Assembly (NCBI GenBank): GCA_023417935.1
Contig: JAEZDY010000023.1
Span: 186,001 to 250,000 of the forward strand
DNA length: 64,000 nucleotides
Source of the DNA: Bacteroidota bacterium
GTDB lineage: Bacteria > Bacteroidota > Bacteroidia > Bacteroidales > Lentimicrobiaceae
Reading direction: 5' to 3'
Positions within the stretch are counted from its first letter, which is position 1, and each line of letters starts with the position of its first letter. This document shows positions 8,355 to 16,504 of the stretch, in pieces. The notes below the pieces were generated by a model. The model ran no database searches. It saw only the letters and a list, made by a program, of their open reading frames with translations, and was not told the DNA's origin. The position numbers and the translations under genes were made by a program.

Positions 8355-9257
8355 TTAGTCACAATTTATAAGAAACTCACAATCACTGCTTTCAATCTTG
8401 TCTTCAAACTCAAGTGTTACATGTGAAATGCCGTGTGAGCCAGCCACCTTTCTTATTTCCTGCTTTAATCCTATGATTTTTTCTTTTGGGATATCTTTTT
8501 CTGTTACAACATGCAATGTCATTATATTCTGTTCACCGTCGAGCGACCAAAGATGAAAATCATGAAGACCGATTACATCAGGAATACTATGTATTTGGGT
8601 AAGCATGAAATTGACATTAATTTTCTGTGGAACTTCCTGCAGTAAAACTTTGAATGTGTTGCGCAAATTCTTGTACACATTTGACAAAACCCATATAGTA
8701 ATACCAATTGATAAAACAGGATCAAGCCATGGTACATCGGCAATCATCATAACTATACTCGCTATCAGCACGGCTACCCATCCAAACACGTCTTCCAGCA
8801 AGTGTATGGAAACAGCTCTCTCACTGAACGACTTTCCGGAATGCATTCTGTATGCCGCAAAACCATTAACTGCAATACCAAGAAAAGCAAATATCATCAT
8901 ACCCTGTGCATCCGCATGTTGTGGATCGAATAACCTGATAATACTTTCCCTTAAAATAAAAAATGAGCTTACTATCAAAACCACAGAAATGATAATAGCA
9001 CCCAGCAAAGAGAATCTTTTATATCCGTATGAGTAATATTCATCCCTTTTCTGTTTCGATTTCTTTTGCAGAAACCAGGCAATACCAAGAGAAATGCTAT
9101 CGCCAAAGTCATGCACCGCATCTGACAGGATAGCGATACTGTTTGTATACAAACCACCGGCTAATTCAATGATTGCAAACACCAGGTTCAGGAAAAATGC
9201 TAGTTGCATATTCCCTGCAGCCTTATCATGATGATGATGGTGGTGGTGGTCTTGCAT
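8355..9257 (-). CDS. Cation diffusion facilitator, zinc exporter type
   Basis: Membrane antiporter that exports divalent metal in exchange for protons. The 300-residue product starts with seven His (residues 4-10), a cytosolic metal-binding tail. Six transmembrane helices follow (about 18-170). The transport site is H49-x3-D53 in helix 2 and H152-x3-D156 in helix 5; this His/Asp type is typical of Zn-selective members such as ZitB/CzcD. The cytosolic C-terminal domain (about 205-290) has the HDFHLWSLDGEQ segment. It lies 113 bases after acr3 on the same strand, so it may be read through from the arsenic operon or have its own promoter. Confidence 0.93.
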   Translation of the reverse strand: MQDHHHHHHHDKAAGNMQLAFFLNLVFAIIELAGGLYTNSIAILSDAVHDFGDSISLGIAWFLQKKSKQKRDEYYSYGYKRFSLLGAIIISVVLIVSSFFILRESIIRLFDPQHADAQGMMIFAFLGIAVNGFAAYRMHSGKSFSERAVSIHLLEDVFGWVAVLIASIVMMIADVPWLDPVLSIGITIWVLSNVYKNLRNTFKVLLQEVPQKINVNFMLTQIHSIPDVIGLHDFHLWSLDGEQNIMTLHVVTEKDIPKEKIIGLKQEIRKVAGSHGISHVTLEFEDKIESSDCEFLINCD

Positions 9258-9370
9258 ATATATTCCCTTGCAAAGATTAATCGATAAAATTACTAAAATA
9301 AGCCTTATTGATATTTAAGCTAAAGAACAATTAAAGAACAACATGCACGGTGCCTATGTAAAGGAGGCAT

Positions 9371-10423
9371 CTAAGCAGGAACGAGAAACCACTTCCGTTT
9401 AAAGTAAAACGCAACATTAACCAATGCGATCATCACAGGCACCTCAACAAGGGGACCAATTACTGCAGCAAATGCTTCACCTGAGTTTATACCAAAGATG
9501 GCTATTGCAACCGCAATGGCAAGTTCAAAATTATTACTTGCGGCAGTAAATGATAGTGTAGTTGATTGCTCATAATTGGCACCAGCCATCTTGCTCATGA
9601 AAAATGAGGCCACAAACATTACTACGAAATAAATCCCCAATGGAATTGCTATCCTCACAACATCAAATGGAATACGAACAATCAAGTCACCTTTGAGTGA
9701 GAACATTACGAAGATGGTAAACAGTAAAGCAATCAATGTAAGAGGACTAATTTTAGGAATGAATTTCCTGTGATACCAATCTTTATCTTTTACTCGTATT
9801 AGAATAAACCTTGTGAGAAAACCGGCAGCAAAAGGAATACCCAGATATATCATCACACTTTCTGCAATCTGGCCAATTGTTATCTGGGCAACCTTGTCAT
9901 TAACCGGAAGCCCAAACCACCCGGGCAATACTGCTATAAAGAAATAGGCATACACTGAGAAAAACAATACCTGAAATATTGAATTAAAAGCAACAAGCCC
10001 CGCGGCATACTGGGTGTCGCCTTTAGCCAGGTCATTCCACACTATTACCATTGCTATACAGCGTGCAAGGCCAATAAGTATGAGGCCATACATGTAATCG
10101 ATATTAAACTGCAGAAAGACAACTGCCAGAAAAAACATCAGTACAGGCCCAATAACCCAATTCTGGATCAATGATAAACCTAAAACTTTTGTGTTCTTGA
10201 AAACATCCCCCAATTCTTCATACCTCACCTTAGCAAGAGGAGGATACATCATTACTATCAGCCCAATTGCAATAGGAATGTTAGTAGTACCGGATGATAA
10301 GCTGTTCCAGAATCCAGAAACCCCCGGACTAACATATCCAACCAGGATTCCTGCAAACATAGCCAGGAAAATCCATAGGGTTAGATATCTGTCTAAAAAC
10401 TTCAATCGCGGTTTAGATGGCAT
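9371..10423 (-). CDS. acr3: Arsenite efflux permease, ACR3 family
   Basis: Ten-helix membrane carrier that extrudes arsenite (As(III)) using the proton gradient. The 350-residue product has ACR3 hallmarks: the GLARCIAMVIVWN segment with essential Cys122 in helix 4, and GPLVEVPVMIALV near the C-terminus with the conserved Glu of helix 9. It is of the ACR3 family, not the unrelated ArsB family. It is the last gene of the arsR-arsC-arsM-acr3 run, 38 bases after arsM, so expression should follow ArsR control. Confidence 0.95.
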   Translation of the reverse strand: MPSKPRLKFLDRYLTLWIFLAMFAGILVGYVSPGVSGFWNSLSSGTTNIPIAIGLIVMMYPPLAKVRYEELGDVFKNTKVLGLSLIQNWVIGPVLMFFLAVVFLQFNIDYMYGLILIGLARCIAMVIVWNDLAKGDTQYAAGLVAFNSIFQVLFFSVYAYFFIAVLPGWFGLPVNDKVAQITIGQIAESVMIYLGIPFAAGFLTRFILIRVKDKDWYHRKFIPKISPLTLIALLFTIFVMFSLKGDLIVRIPFDVVRIAIPLGIYFVVMFVASFFMSKMAGANYEQSTTLSFTAASNNFELAIAVAIAIFGINSGEAFAAVIGPLVEVPVMIALVNVAFYFKRKWFLVPA

Positions 10424-10461
10424 ATCACAGTTGTTAAAAGTTAATACCTGATGTCAATAAA

Positions 10462-11286
10462 TTAATGCTGTGGTTTGTAAGCAGTTACTGTAAGGCTGAA
10501 TAAGCCAGCACCTTTGGATTTGTATTCTAGGATTTCCTGATCATCCAAATAGCTTTTGAGTATTTCATCAGGAATATTGATCTGCTTCGATTTATGGATG
10601 GTAATACCTGAAAATCCCAGATTCTCAATAATGCTTAAATATTCGTCCCATTCAACGGCTCCTGATACACAACCTGCATACATTTCAGCATCATGCAAAA
10701 TATTCTCAGGTAAATTACCTTTTACCACTACGTCTGATACGCAGAAGTGACCTCCGGGTTTGAGTACACGCAGAATTTCCGAGAATGCTTTCTGCTTGTC
10801 GGGAACAAGGTTTAAAACACAATTTGAAACTATAACATCTATAATATTATTGTCAATTGGCATTTCTTCAATGTCACCTTTAATAAATTCAACATTGGTA
10901 TAGCCAAGCTTATTTGCATTTGCAACTGCTTTTGATAGCATCTCGTCAGTAAAATCAATGCCTGTTACATTGCCTGTTTCACCAACAATAGACCTGGCTA
11001 CAAAACAATCATTGCCAGCGCCACTTCCCAGATCCAGTACATGCTGCCCAACTTTTATGTCTGCATAATCGGTTGGAATTCCACATCCTAAACCAAGGTC
11101 GGCATCTGCATGATATCCTTCTACCTGGTCGTAGCTATCACTAAATACTGTGTAGCTTTCAGTTGAACAACAACCACCAGAACCACAGCAAGATGATTCA
11201 TTTGTAGCTTTATTCTGATTTGCTATCTGGCCATATTTTGACTTTACGATTTGCTTGAGCTCTTCAGCTTTCATATTTTCTTTCAT
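10462..11286 (-). CDS. arsM: Arsenite S-adenosylmethionine methyltransferase
   Basis: Methylates As(III) with S-adenosylmethionine to methylated, partly volatile arsenicals. The 274-residue product has a Cys-rich N-terminal stretch (CCGSGGCCS near residues 33-41), the SAM-binding motif VLDLGSGAGNDCF near residue 93 and the conserved Cys of LGLGCGIP and SNCVLNLVP that bind As(III). The start overlaps the arsC stop by 4 bases (ATGA), which indicates translational coupling. An internal Met at residue 5 is an alternative start. Having both methylation and efflux in one operon gives two routes of arsenic removal. Confidence 0.94.
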   Translation of the reverse strand: MKENMKAEELKQIVKSKYGQIANQNKATNESSCCGSGGCCSTESYTVFSDSYDQVEGYHADADLGLGCGIPTDYADIKVGQHVLDLGSGAGNDCFVARSIVGETGNVTGIDFTDEMLSKAVANANKLGYTNVEFIKGDIEEMPIDNNIIDVIVSNCVLNLVPDKQKAFSEILRVLKPGGHFCVSDVVVKGNLPENILHDAEMYAGCVSGAVEWDEYLSIIENLGFSGITIHKSKQINIPDEILKSYLDDQEILEYKSKGAGLFSLTVTAYKPQH

Positions 11287-11708
11287 AATTGTGGTTTTAA
11301 TGTGTCATTATATAGTTTCTGAAATTCAATCTTAATCTCATCCCGCACTCTGATGTATTCACTGTCAATAAATTCAGGGGTACCAGTAGCTTTCGATGGA
11401 TCATCAAAACCCATATGGAGCCTCGTTTTAACCTTACCAGGGAAGAACGGACAAGCTTCATTTGCCTGATCACAAACTGTGATCACATAATCCCAGTCAG
11501 TGCCTAGATACTTGTCCACCTGATCAGATGTGTGGCCACTAATATCTATGCCTGTCTGCTGCATTACTTCAACTGCTTTTCTATTTAATTCACCTGAAGC
11601 TTCAGTTCCGGCCGAATAAACATTCAGCCTTTTATCAAATGATTGAAGAAAGCCATGTGCCATCTGACTTCTGCAGCTATTACCTGTACAAAGAATGAGT
11701 ATTTTCAT
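11283..11708 (-). CDS. arsC: Arsenate reductase, LMW phosphatase-like, thioredoxin type
   Basis: Reduces arsenate to arsenite, the form handled by ArsM and Acr3. The 141-residue product has the CX5R phosphatase-like loop CTGNSCR with catalytic Cys7, and the redox pair Cys79 and Cys86 in VCDQANEACP, the three-Cys relay of the thioredoxin-coupled (pI258-like) class. It overlaps arsM by 4 bases and follows arsR by 4 bases. Length and motifs are standard. Confidence 0.95.
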   Translation of the reverse strand: MKILILCTGNSCRSQMAHGFLQSFDKRLNVYSAGTEASGELNRKAVEVMQQTGIDISGHTSDQVDKYLGTDWDYVITVCDQANEACPFFPGKVKTRLHMGFDDPSKATGTPEFIDSEYIRVRDEIKIEFQKLYNDTLKPQL

Positions 11709-11712
11709 GGTA

Positions 11713-12048
11713 TTAATGATTGGTATTACAGTTAATTTCTGATAATCTTACCGGTTCAAAAAAAGTCTCAAAAGTATCAAGGTACTTTTGTATGGAGGAT
11801 GTACATAAACAGTAATTTATTTTTAAACCATCAATCTCTCCATGTATTAATCCAATATCACGCAGTGCTTTTAAATGTTGCGACACTGTAGTTCTGCTCA
11901 AAGGAAGATAATCGGAAATATCACCCGAGATACACCCCGGTGTTTTTGAGAGATATTCGAGTATTGCAAGCCTTGCAGGGTGAGAAATTGCCTTTGCAAA
12001 TGCTGACAATTCCTGCAGGTTATCTTCAAATTTCTGTGACTTGTTCAT
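11713..12048 (-). CDS. arsR: ArsR-family metalloregulator
   Basis: Winged-helix repressor of the arsenic operon, released from DNA by As(III). The 111-residue product has the ArsR fold: AISHPARLAILEYL, then the recognition helix LPLSRTTVSQHLKALRDIGL. It lacks the classic ELCVCDL site on that helix. Candidate As(III) ligands are the Cys residues at the end of the wing and C-terminus (NYCLCTS, INCNTNH), as in C-terminal-site ArsR proteins. An ATG at 12081 would add 11 residues, but the probable promoter and operator lie exactly in that stretch, so the ATG at 12048 is chosen. The start is inferred. Confidence 0.92.
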   Translation of the reverse strand: MNKSQKFEDNLQELSAFAKAISHPARLAILEYLSKTPGCISGDISDYLPLSRTTVSQHLKALRDIGLIHGEIDGLKINYCLCTSSIQKYLDTFETFFEPVRLSEINCNTNH

Positions 12049-12061
12049 GTCTATGTTTTTA

Positions 12062-12081
12062 ATGTCGCAAACATACGACAT
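12062..12081 (-). promoter_or_regulatory. Putative ars promoter overlapped by an ArsR operator
   Basis: Perfect 6-bp inverted repeat ATGTCG / CGACAT around an 8-base core. Read on the minus strand the core is TATGTTTG, which is itself an exact TAnnTTTG -7 promoter element. A dimeric ArsR bound to the palindrome would block the promoter directly. Transcription would start near 12060, 12 bases before the chosen arsR ATG. Confidence 0.65.
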
Positions 12082-12184
12082 AAATCATTACTTTTTACAT
12101 TTTGGTGAAAATTTTCCTTTGCTGCTAATCCCAGGATGGAATAAAGTCGAACGTATATAGGAGATAGATATAGATGTTAAATAA

Positions 12185-13282
12185 CTATTTTATAATCCTG
12201 TAACCAACAATAAAGGAGAGATAGTCGGCCACATGCCGGTGTGCTTTTAGCCCTATACCGGTTGAAAAATTGTCGTTCCAACTATAAGAGAGCGTATATT
12301 TCTGGTATAGTGGATCATTGGGATTATATGGGGCATACAGATAAACCGCCAGTGCCTGACTAAATGTAAACCTGCCAAGCAAGAACTCATGTCCGGCGTA
12401 GATTGATATTTTCTTATGATCAGTATCAATTGCAGGATCACGCAGAATTTCTTCCTTATCTGATTCATCCCATTCAAACTCAGCTCCTGCTGTAAGTGCA
12501 CTTAATCTTGCAACACGATAACTACCATGAGCATTAACACCACCAATAAAGTATTTCGTTAGCTCCGAGTGGTTTAGCTGCTTTCCCGTGCCAAAAAGGA
12601 ACATACTGCTTGTTACCCTTTGCTCGGCATCAATTATATATTTCTCAGGGGTGTACTTTTGTAAGTTGTATGGTTTTGGTTTATAATCATAGCTCAACGC
12701 AATTGAAGGCCAGTTAATCCCTTTGTTTGGTTCTTTAAGTCCACCATTAGAGAGATGATTGTATATAAGTGTTAATCCCACGTTAGATTTCTCACTAATC
12801 CTGAAATTCATAGTTGTGCCCAAATGTAATGGGAACGAAATATTGGTGCTATATGATAAATTATATGGGTTGGTTTGCTCGTTATAAGGTTTTGTTAAAT
12901 AAGCAACACCGAAAGCAGCTTTAATTGAAAAGAACCACTTTTTCCAACCACCAAAAACAGGCTCTATGAAAAAGTTTGCCAGATAACCATTTCCTAATAT
13001 CTCAGGGTTATCGAAATCCCAAAAGCCTAATGTAAAACCCCTTCTCGGATAGCAGTTGCAAGATTCCCATGCATTTTTCCCTGTCAACTGGTTTACCAAT
13101 GATAATTCTAGTCCCCTTGGATATGACTTACCAATATCCTTTATGTCCTTTGAATGAATTATAATTGACCCGTAATGTGCCCGAATATTGTAATAATAAG
13201 TATTGCCTGTGGTTTCCTCCTGCGATATCAATATCTTAAAAGGAATGCTAATTATAATAAATATGCCGAGCAAAGCTTTCAT
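12185..13282 (-). CDS. PagL-like outer-membrane beta-barrel (acyloxyacyl hydrolase family)
   Basis: Predicted outer-membrane barrel related to lipid A 3-O-deacylase PagL. The 365-residue product has a signal peptide ending near residue 20 (FKILISQEE), alternating aromatic strands and the PagL signature NHLSNGG with His176 and Ser178 spaced as in the catalytic pair. The Glu of the PagL triad, 12 residues after the Ser, is Asn190 here, so deacylase activity is not assured. It is about twice the length of PagL, which adds strands or a second half. It lies 104 bases upstream of the arsR start region on the same strand and is probably not part of that operon. Confidence 0.72.
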   Translation of the reverse strand: MKALLGIFIIISIPFKILISQEETTGNTYYYNIRAHYGSIIIHSKDIKDIGKSYPRGLELSLVNQLTGKNAWESCNCYPRRGFTLGFWDFDNPEILGNGYLANFFIEPVFGGWKKWFFSIKAAFGVAYLTKPYNEQTNPYNLSYSTNISFPLHLGTTMNFRISEKSNVGLTLIYNHLSNGGLKEPNKGINWPSIALSYDYKPKPYNLQKYTPEKYIIDAEQRVTSSMFLFGTGKQLNHSELTKYFIGGVNAHGSYRVARLSALTAGAEFEWDESDKEEILRDPAIDTDHKKISIYAGHEFLLGRFTFSQALAVYLYAPYNPNDPLYQKYTLSYSWNDNFSTGIGLKAHRHVADYLSFIVGYRIIK

Positions 13283-13332
13283 AACGATATTAACAAATAA
13301 TATCAGCTAAGTTTTAGCATTCCAAAACCATG

Positions 13333-13340
13333 TACTTTTG
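13333..13340 (+). promoter_or_regulatory. Putative DUF486 promoter, -7 element
   Basis: TACTTTTG matches TAnnTTTG, 20 bases before the ATG at 13360. Its position favours that ATG over the in-frame ATG at 13330. Confidence 0.45.
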
Positions 13341-13359
13341 CCAAAATTTTTTAGCGCGA

Positions 13360-13689
13360 ATGAAAACTATACTGCTGCTTGTTGCATCTAACGTATTCAT
13401 GACATTTGCCTGGTACGGACATCTTCGTTTTAAAGAAACCGCGCTTTGGAAAGTTATACTGATAAGTTGGGGTATTGCCTTGTTTGAATATATGCTGATG
13501 GTACCAGCTAACCGTATCGGTCACGGCACATACTCTGTCGGACAATTAAAAACCATACAAGAGGTGATTACTTTGCTCGTGTTTGCGGGTTTTTCAATTC
13601 TCGTGCTGAAAGAGCCACTCAAGTGGAACTACTTCGTTGGCTTTGGCTTTATCGTAATAGCCGTCTTCTTCATCTTTAAAGAATGGTAA
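13360..13689 (+). CDS. DUF486 small four-helix membrane protein
   Basis: A 109-residue integral membrane protein with four hydrophobic helices, starting MKTILLLVASNVFMTFAWYG and including the conserved AWYGHLRF and GTYSVGQLKTIQEVITL segments of DUF486. The family is distantly related to drug/metabolite transporters of the EamA/SMR type, so a small-molecule transport role is possible, but no substrate is known. The start was moved 30 bases in from the first ATG because of the promoter position and the typical family N-terminus. Confidence 0.85.
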   Translation: MKTILLLVASNVFMTFAWYGHLRFKETALWKVILISWGIALFEYMLMVPANRIGHGTYSVGQLKTIQEVITLLVFAGFSILVLKEPLKWNYFVGFGFIVIAVFFIFKEW

Positions 13690-13756
13690 TTAGAGTGGCA
13701 TCCTTGCATCATCTCCTCAAAAACCATTTAAATTAAATTATTGTCTCTTTCTTTAG

Positions 13757-16156
13757 CTAGAACTCAACAATAATTCCGATGCTAGGCAGAACAGTTCCGG
13801 CTGTACTGGCAACCTCCCTCAGTTGATATCGCATAGGATCATTCTCAACCACTTTTCTTACACCAGTATCATCAGTTTCAACCACAATAAACGGCTGTTC
13901 ACTGGTTTGGAAATTATAAGCATTCTGAACATCAGCGTATAATGTGAGTGACCACTTGTCGAAGAAATATTCCTTGTCAATTCTGATATCCAATTGATGG
14001 AAAGCCTCAAGTCGCTCAGTGTTAAATTTATTGTAGTCAAGATAACCTCTTGGCTGTATGTTGTATGCTTCAATAATTGAAGAGCGGTAAAGATCATAAG
14101 GGGTATAAGGAGAACCGCCAACAAACCTCCACTTTAATCCTACGTACCAATCTCTTTTAAAATCTCTTGATAAGGTTAGGTTTAAAATATGTCGGTTATC
14201 CCATGAGGAAGAAATATAGTCACCCTCCTTGTCTTTAAATTCGCTACGAACGTAAGTGTAAGAGGCTATCAGGTCAAAGGTATTCATAAGGCTCTCGCGT
14301 ACATAGGTTTCAAAACCAAACGCCCTCCCAGTACCATTTGATGTAACTTCCTCATTACCAAAGATACCAAAATCACCACCCTTGTTGGCCAATGAAATTG
14401 AATCAGTAACTGAAACAGGGTAATCACTATATCGTTTATAAAAACCTTCAAGTGTTATCTTCGAGCTTTCAACGCGTCGGTATTCCAAGCCCAGAACAAT
14501 GTGATCAGCCTGAATGTATTTTAGATTATTAAACTTGTTAACCAATTCACCATCATTTGACCTGTACCCAAGTGTGGTATAGGCAGGTTGTTGCAGGAAA
14601 CGACCGGTGTTCATGTTAATGAAGAATTTACTGCTTAATGCATAAGCAGCAGATAACCTTGGTGACCAGTTCTTTAAGAGGTTCTTAAATTCACGTGAGT
14701 AATTATTAGCATCGAATCGTGTACCAAATGATAAAATAAGGCGATCGGTCAGGAAGCCTCTGCTAATCTGCCCAAACAGATTCCACTTGAATAAATCAAT
14801 TTCAGAACCAAATTCAAGAGCCCTTAAAGTATCAGCGGCTCTTGGAATAAAAACTCTCTGAAAGGTTGAAGTGTTATATTTTGCATATTCAAGCCCTGCA
14901 CCTCTGATTATTTTAAAACCATAATATTGGCCTGAATTTTCAAACCTCAGTTTATTTTCTATCTCCTGTGATAAATAATTCTGGATAAAGGGCTTTGTTT
15001 TGTCATTATCTTCATGCTTGTATGAGTCATTGTTAAGCATGTTACGACTAAAAACCCAGGTATCAAATGAATGTTTTCTATAATGTTTGTAAACCGCTCC
15101 CATTGCATAGTTCCACTGTTCAAACACCGGCAGATAGTTCAGTATATATTGTTGTCCCTCATCGGGGTTCTCAAGGCCTGTATTCAGGTTAAACTGGTCA
15201 ATGGCACCGATACCCAGAACCGTTAATTCATTTTTCTGGTCAAAGCGGGTTTTAACTTTAAACTGAAAGTCATTATAAGTTGGGAGGAAGGGTAAACCAA
15301 TGATATCAAACACAAATTTCAGATACGACCTGCGTGCTGAGAACAGGAATGTGGTATTTTCTGACAATGGCCCGTTGAATGCAAGTGAGATATCAGTGGC
15401 ACCAATAGCACCTTTAGTAATGATACGTTCTGGATTTCCATCTATCTGCTTCATTTCTAAGATTGAGCTTAATGCATTACCCCTGTTTGCCGGGAAAGCA
15501 CCAGAATAGAAGTCGATTTCCCTGATAAAGTCTATATTTATCATCCCCACAGGCCCCCCTGATGCTCCCTGGGTAGCAAAATGATTCAGATTAGGTATCT
15601 CTATACCATCAAGATAAAATTTATTTTCACTGGGGCCTCCGCCACGCACAATAACATCATTACGGAATGAAACCGTTGAAGCCACACCAGGTAATGCCTG
15701 TATAACTTTACTCACATCACGATTGCCACCAGGACTACGTTCAAGATCCCTGATACCGAGAGTTCGCATTGAAACAGGGCTCTCCTCAGTTTTACGGAAT
15801 GGAGATGCTTTTACTACCACCTGTTCAAGCTCAATACTCGATTCTAACATGGGTATATCAATGAAACGCACAGTGGCATTAGTAACCATTATTTCTTCAC
15901 TGATAAAGCTTTCAAACCCTAAAGCCGAAGCTGCAATCTTAACAAACCCCGGTTTCAGTCCTGATATGGTGAAATTACCTGCAGTATCTGAGGTTGTTCC
16001 AATGGTAGTACCATATACTATCAAGTTGGTAAAAGGAAGTGGTTCATTGCTGTTTACATCGAATACACGTCCCTTAATTACGGCATTGCCGGCGTTACCT
16101 TGTGAGAATGAAGTAAATGGTATGAAAGCAAGAAGAATAACTAAATATCTAAGCAC
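13757..16156 (-). CDS. TonB-dependent receptor with carboxypeptidase-like N-terminal domain
   Basis: Outer-membrane gated transporter driven by TonB. The 799-residue product has a signal peptide (residues 1-18), a carboxypeptidase D regulatory-like domain (about 26-105; VIKGRVFDVNSNEPLPFTNL), a plug domain (about 130-235; DVSKVIQALPGVAS and VRGGGPSENKFYLDGIEIPN) and a 22-strand barrel to the C-terminus. No SusD-like lipoprotein is adjacent, so a polysaccharide utilisation role is unlikely; such stand-alone receptors often carry metals, siderophores or peptides. The upstream region has unusual phased repeats (16330-16414) that may bind a regulator. The substrate cannot be read from sequence. 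Confidence 0.95.
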   Translation of the reverse strand: MLRYLVILLAFIPFTSFSQGNAGNAVIKGRVFDVNSNEPLPFTNLIVYGTTIGTTSDTAGNFTISGLKPGFVKIAASALGFESFISEEIMVTNATVRFIDIPMLESSIELEQVVVKASPFRKTEESPVSMRTLGIRDLERSPGGNRDVSKVIQALPGVASTVSFRNDVIVRGGGPSENKFYLDGIEIPNLNHFATQGASGGPVGMINIDFIREIDFYSGAFPANRGNALSSILEMKQIDGNPERIITKGAIGATDISLAFNGPLSENTTFLFSARRSYLKFVFDIIGLPFLPTYNDFQFKVKTRFDQKNELTVLGIGAIDQFNLNTGLENPDEGQQYILNYLPVFEQWNYAMGAVYKHYRKHSFDTWVFSRNMLNNDSYKHEDNDKTKPFIQNYLSQEIENKLRFENSGQYYGFKIIRGAGLEYAKYNTSTFQRVFIPRAADTLRALEFGSEIDLFKWNLFGQISRGFLTDRLILSFGTRFDANNYSREFKNLLKNWSPRLSAAYALSSKFFINMNTGRFLQQPAYTTLGYRSNDGELVNKFNNLKYIQADHIVLGLEYRRVESSKITLEGFYKRYSDYPVSVTDSISLANKGGDFGIFGNEEVTSNGTGRAFGFETYVRESLMNTFDLIASYTYVRSEFKDKEGDYISSSWDNRHILNLTLSRDFKRDWYVGLKWRFVGGSPYTPYDLYRSSIIEAYNIQPRGYLDYNKFNTERLEAFHQLDIRIDKEYFFDKWSLTLYADVQNAYNFQTSEQPFIVVETDDTGVRKVVENDPMRYQLREVASTAGTVLPSIGIIVEF

Positions 16157-16270
16157 GTTGTTTAATTTTTATTGAGGAAATATAAACAAAATTGCACTTC
16201 TTTGGTTCAGTAAAAAACATGCAAATTTTAGCAAATTTCATTTCACCAAATTTCCACTATTTTTATTTCT

Positions 16271-16290
16271 GTTTTGCAAAAAAGCAAAAC
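16271..16290. repeat. Perfect inverted repeat upstream of the TonB receptor
   Basis: GTTTTGC and GCAAAAC arms of 7 bp around six A. It lies about 115 bases upstream of the receptor start. It may be a regulator site or an RNA hairpin; it lacks a following T-run on the minus strand. Confidence 0.55.
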
Positions 16291-16329
16291 CAAATAAATA
16301 ACACTCGAAATTCATTGAATTTACAAACA

Positions 16330-16414
16330 ATACATAGGCGTTTTATAAGCGTTTTACAGGCGATAATTAACGCTTATAAGACGCTTATAAGACGCTTAAA
16401 AGACGCTTATGATG
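16330..16414. repeat. Inverted array of 11-bp repeats
   Basis: Three 11-bp units ending in AGGCG or AAGCG (16330-16340, 16341-16351, 16352-16362) are followed by the 8-base AT spacer ATAATTAA and then four units in the opposite orientation beginning CGCTTA (16371-16381, 16382-16392, 16393-16403, 16404-16414). The best units are TTTTATAAGCG and its complement-oriented CGCTTATAAGA. The 11-bp period puts each unit on the same face of the helix, as expected for cooperative protein binding. The array lies between the miaA end and the TonB receptor start; it does not match an element I know. Confidence 0.8.
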
Positions 16415-16504
16415 GTAATGAATCTTCAAATCATAATGATAATAAAGTGGCCGGCTGAGTAAAATTGGGACCCGCGCAGTTAAAAGATTCTAGAATTTAT
16501 TTGT

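Larger units (their letters stand above)
16157..16504. other. Repeat-rich intergenic region between miaA and the TonB receptor
   Basis: About 348 bases with no credible gene. It contains the 16271-16290 palindrome and the 11-bp inverted array. I could not find an exact TAnnTTTG element facing the receptor, so its promoter may be of another type. Confidence 0.6.

Noticed and set aside
15723..16175. 150-codon plus-strand open frame opposite the TonB receptor N-terminus
   Set aside because: It is the antisense of the plug and N-terminal domains of the receptor and has no family features.
16192..16458. Plus-strand open frame of 88 codons over the 11-bp array
   Set aside because: It is Asn/Lys/Phe-rich as AT-rich intergenic DNA would be, runs through the repeats and has no recognisable domain or promoter.
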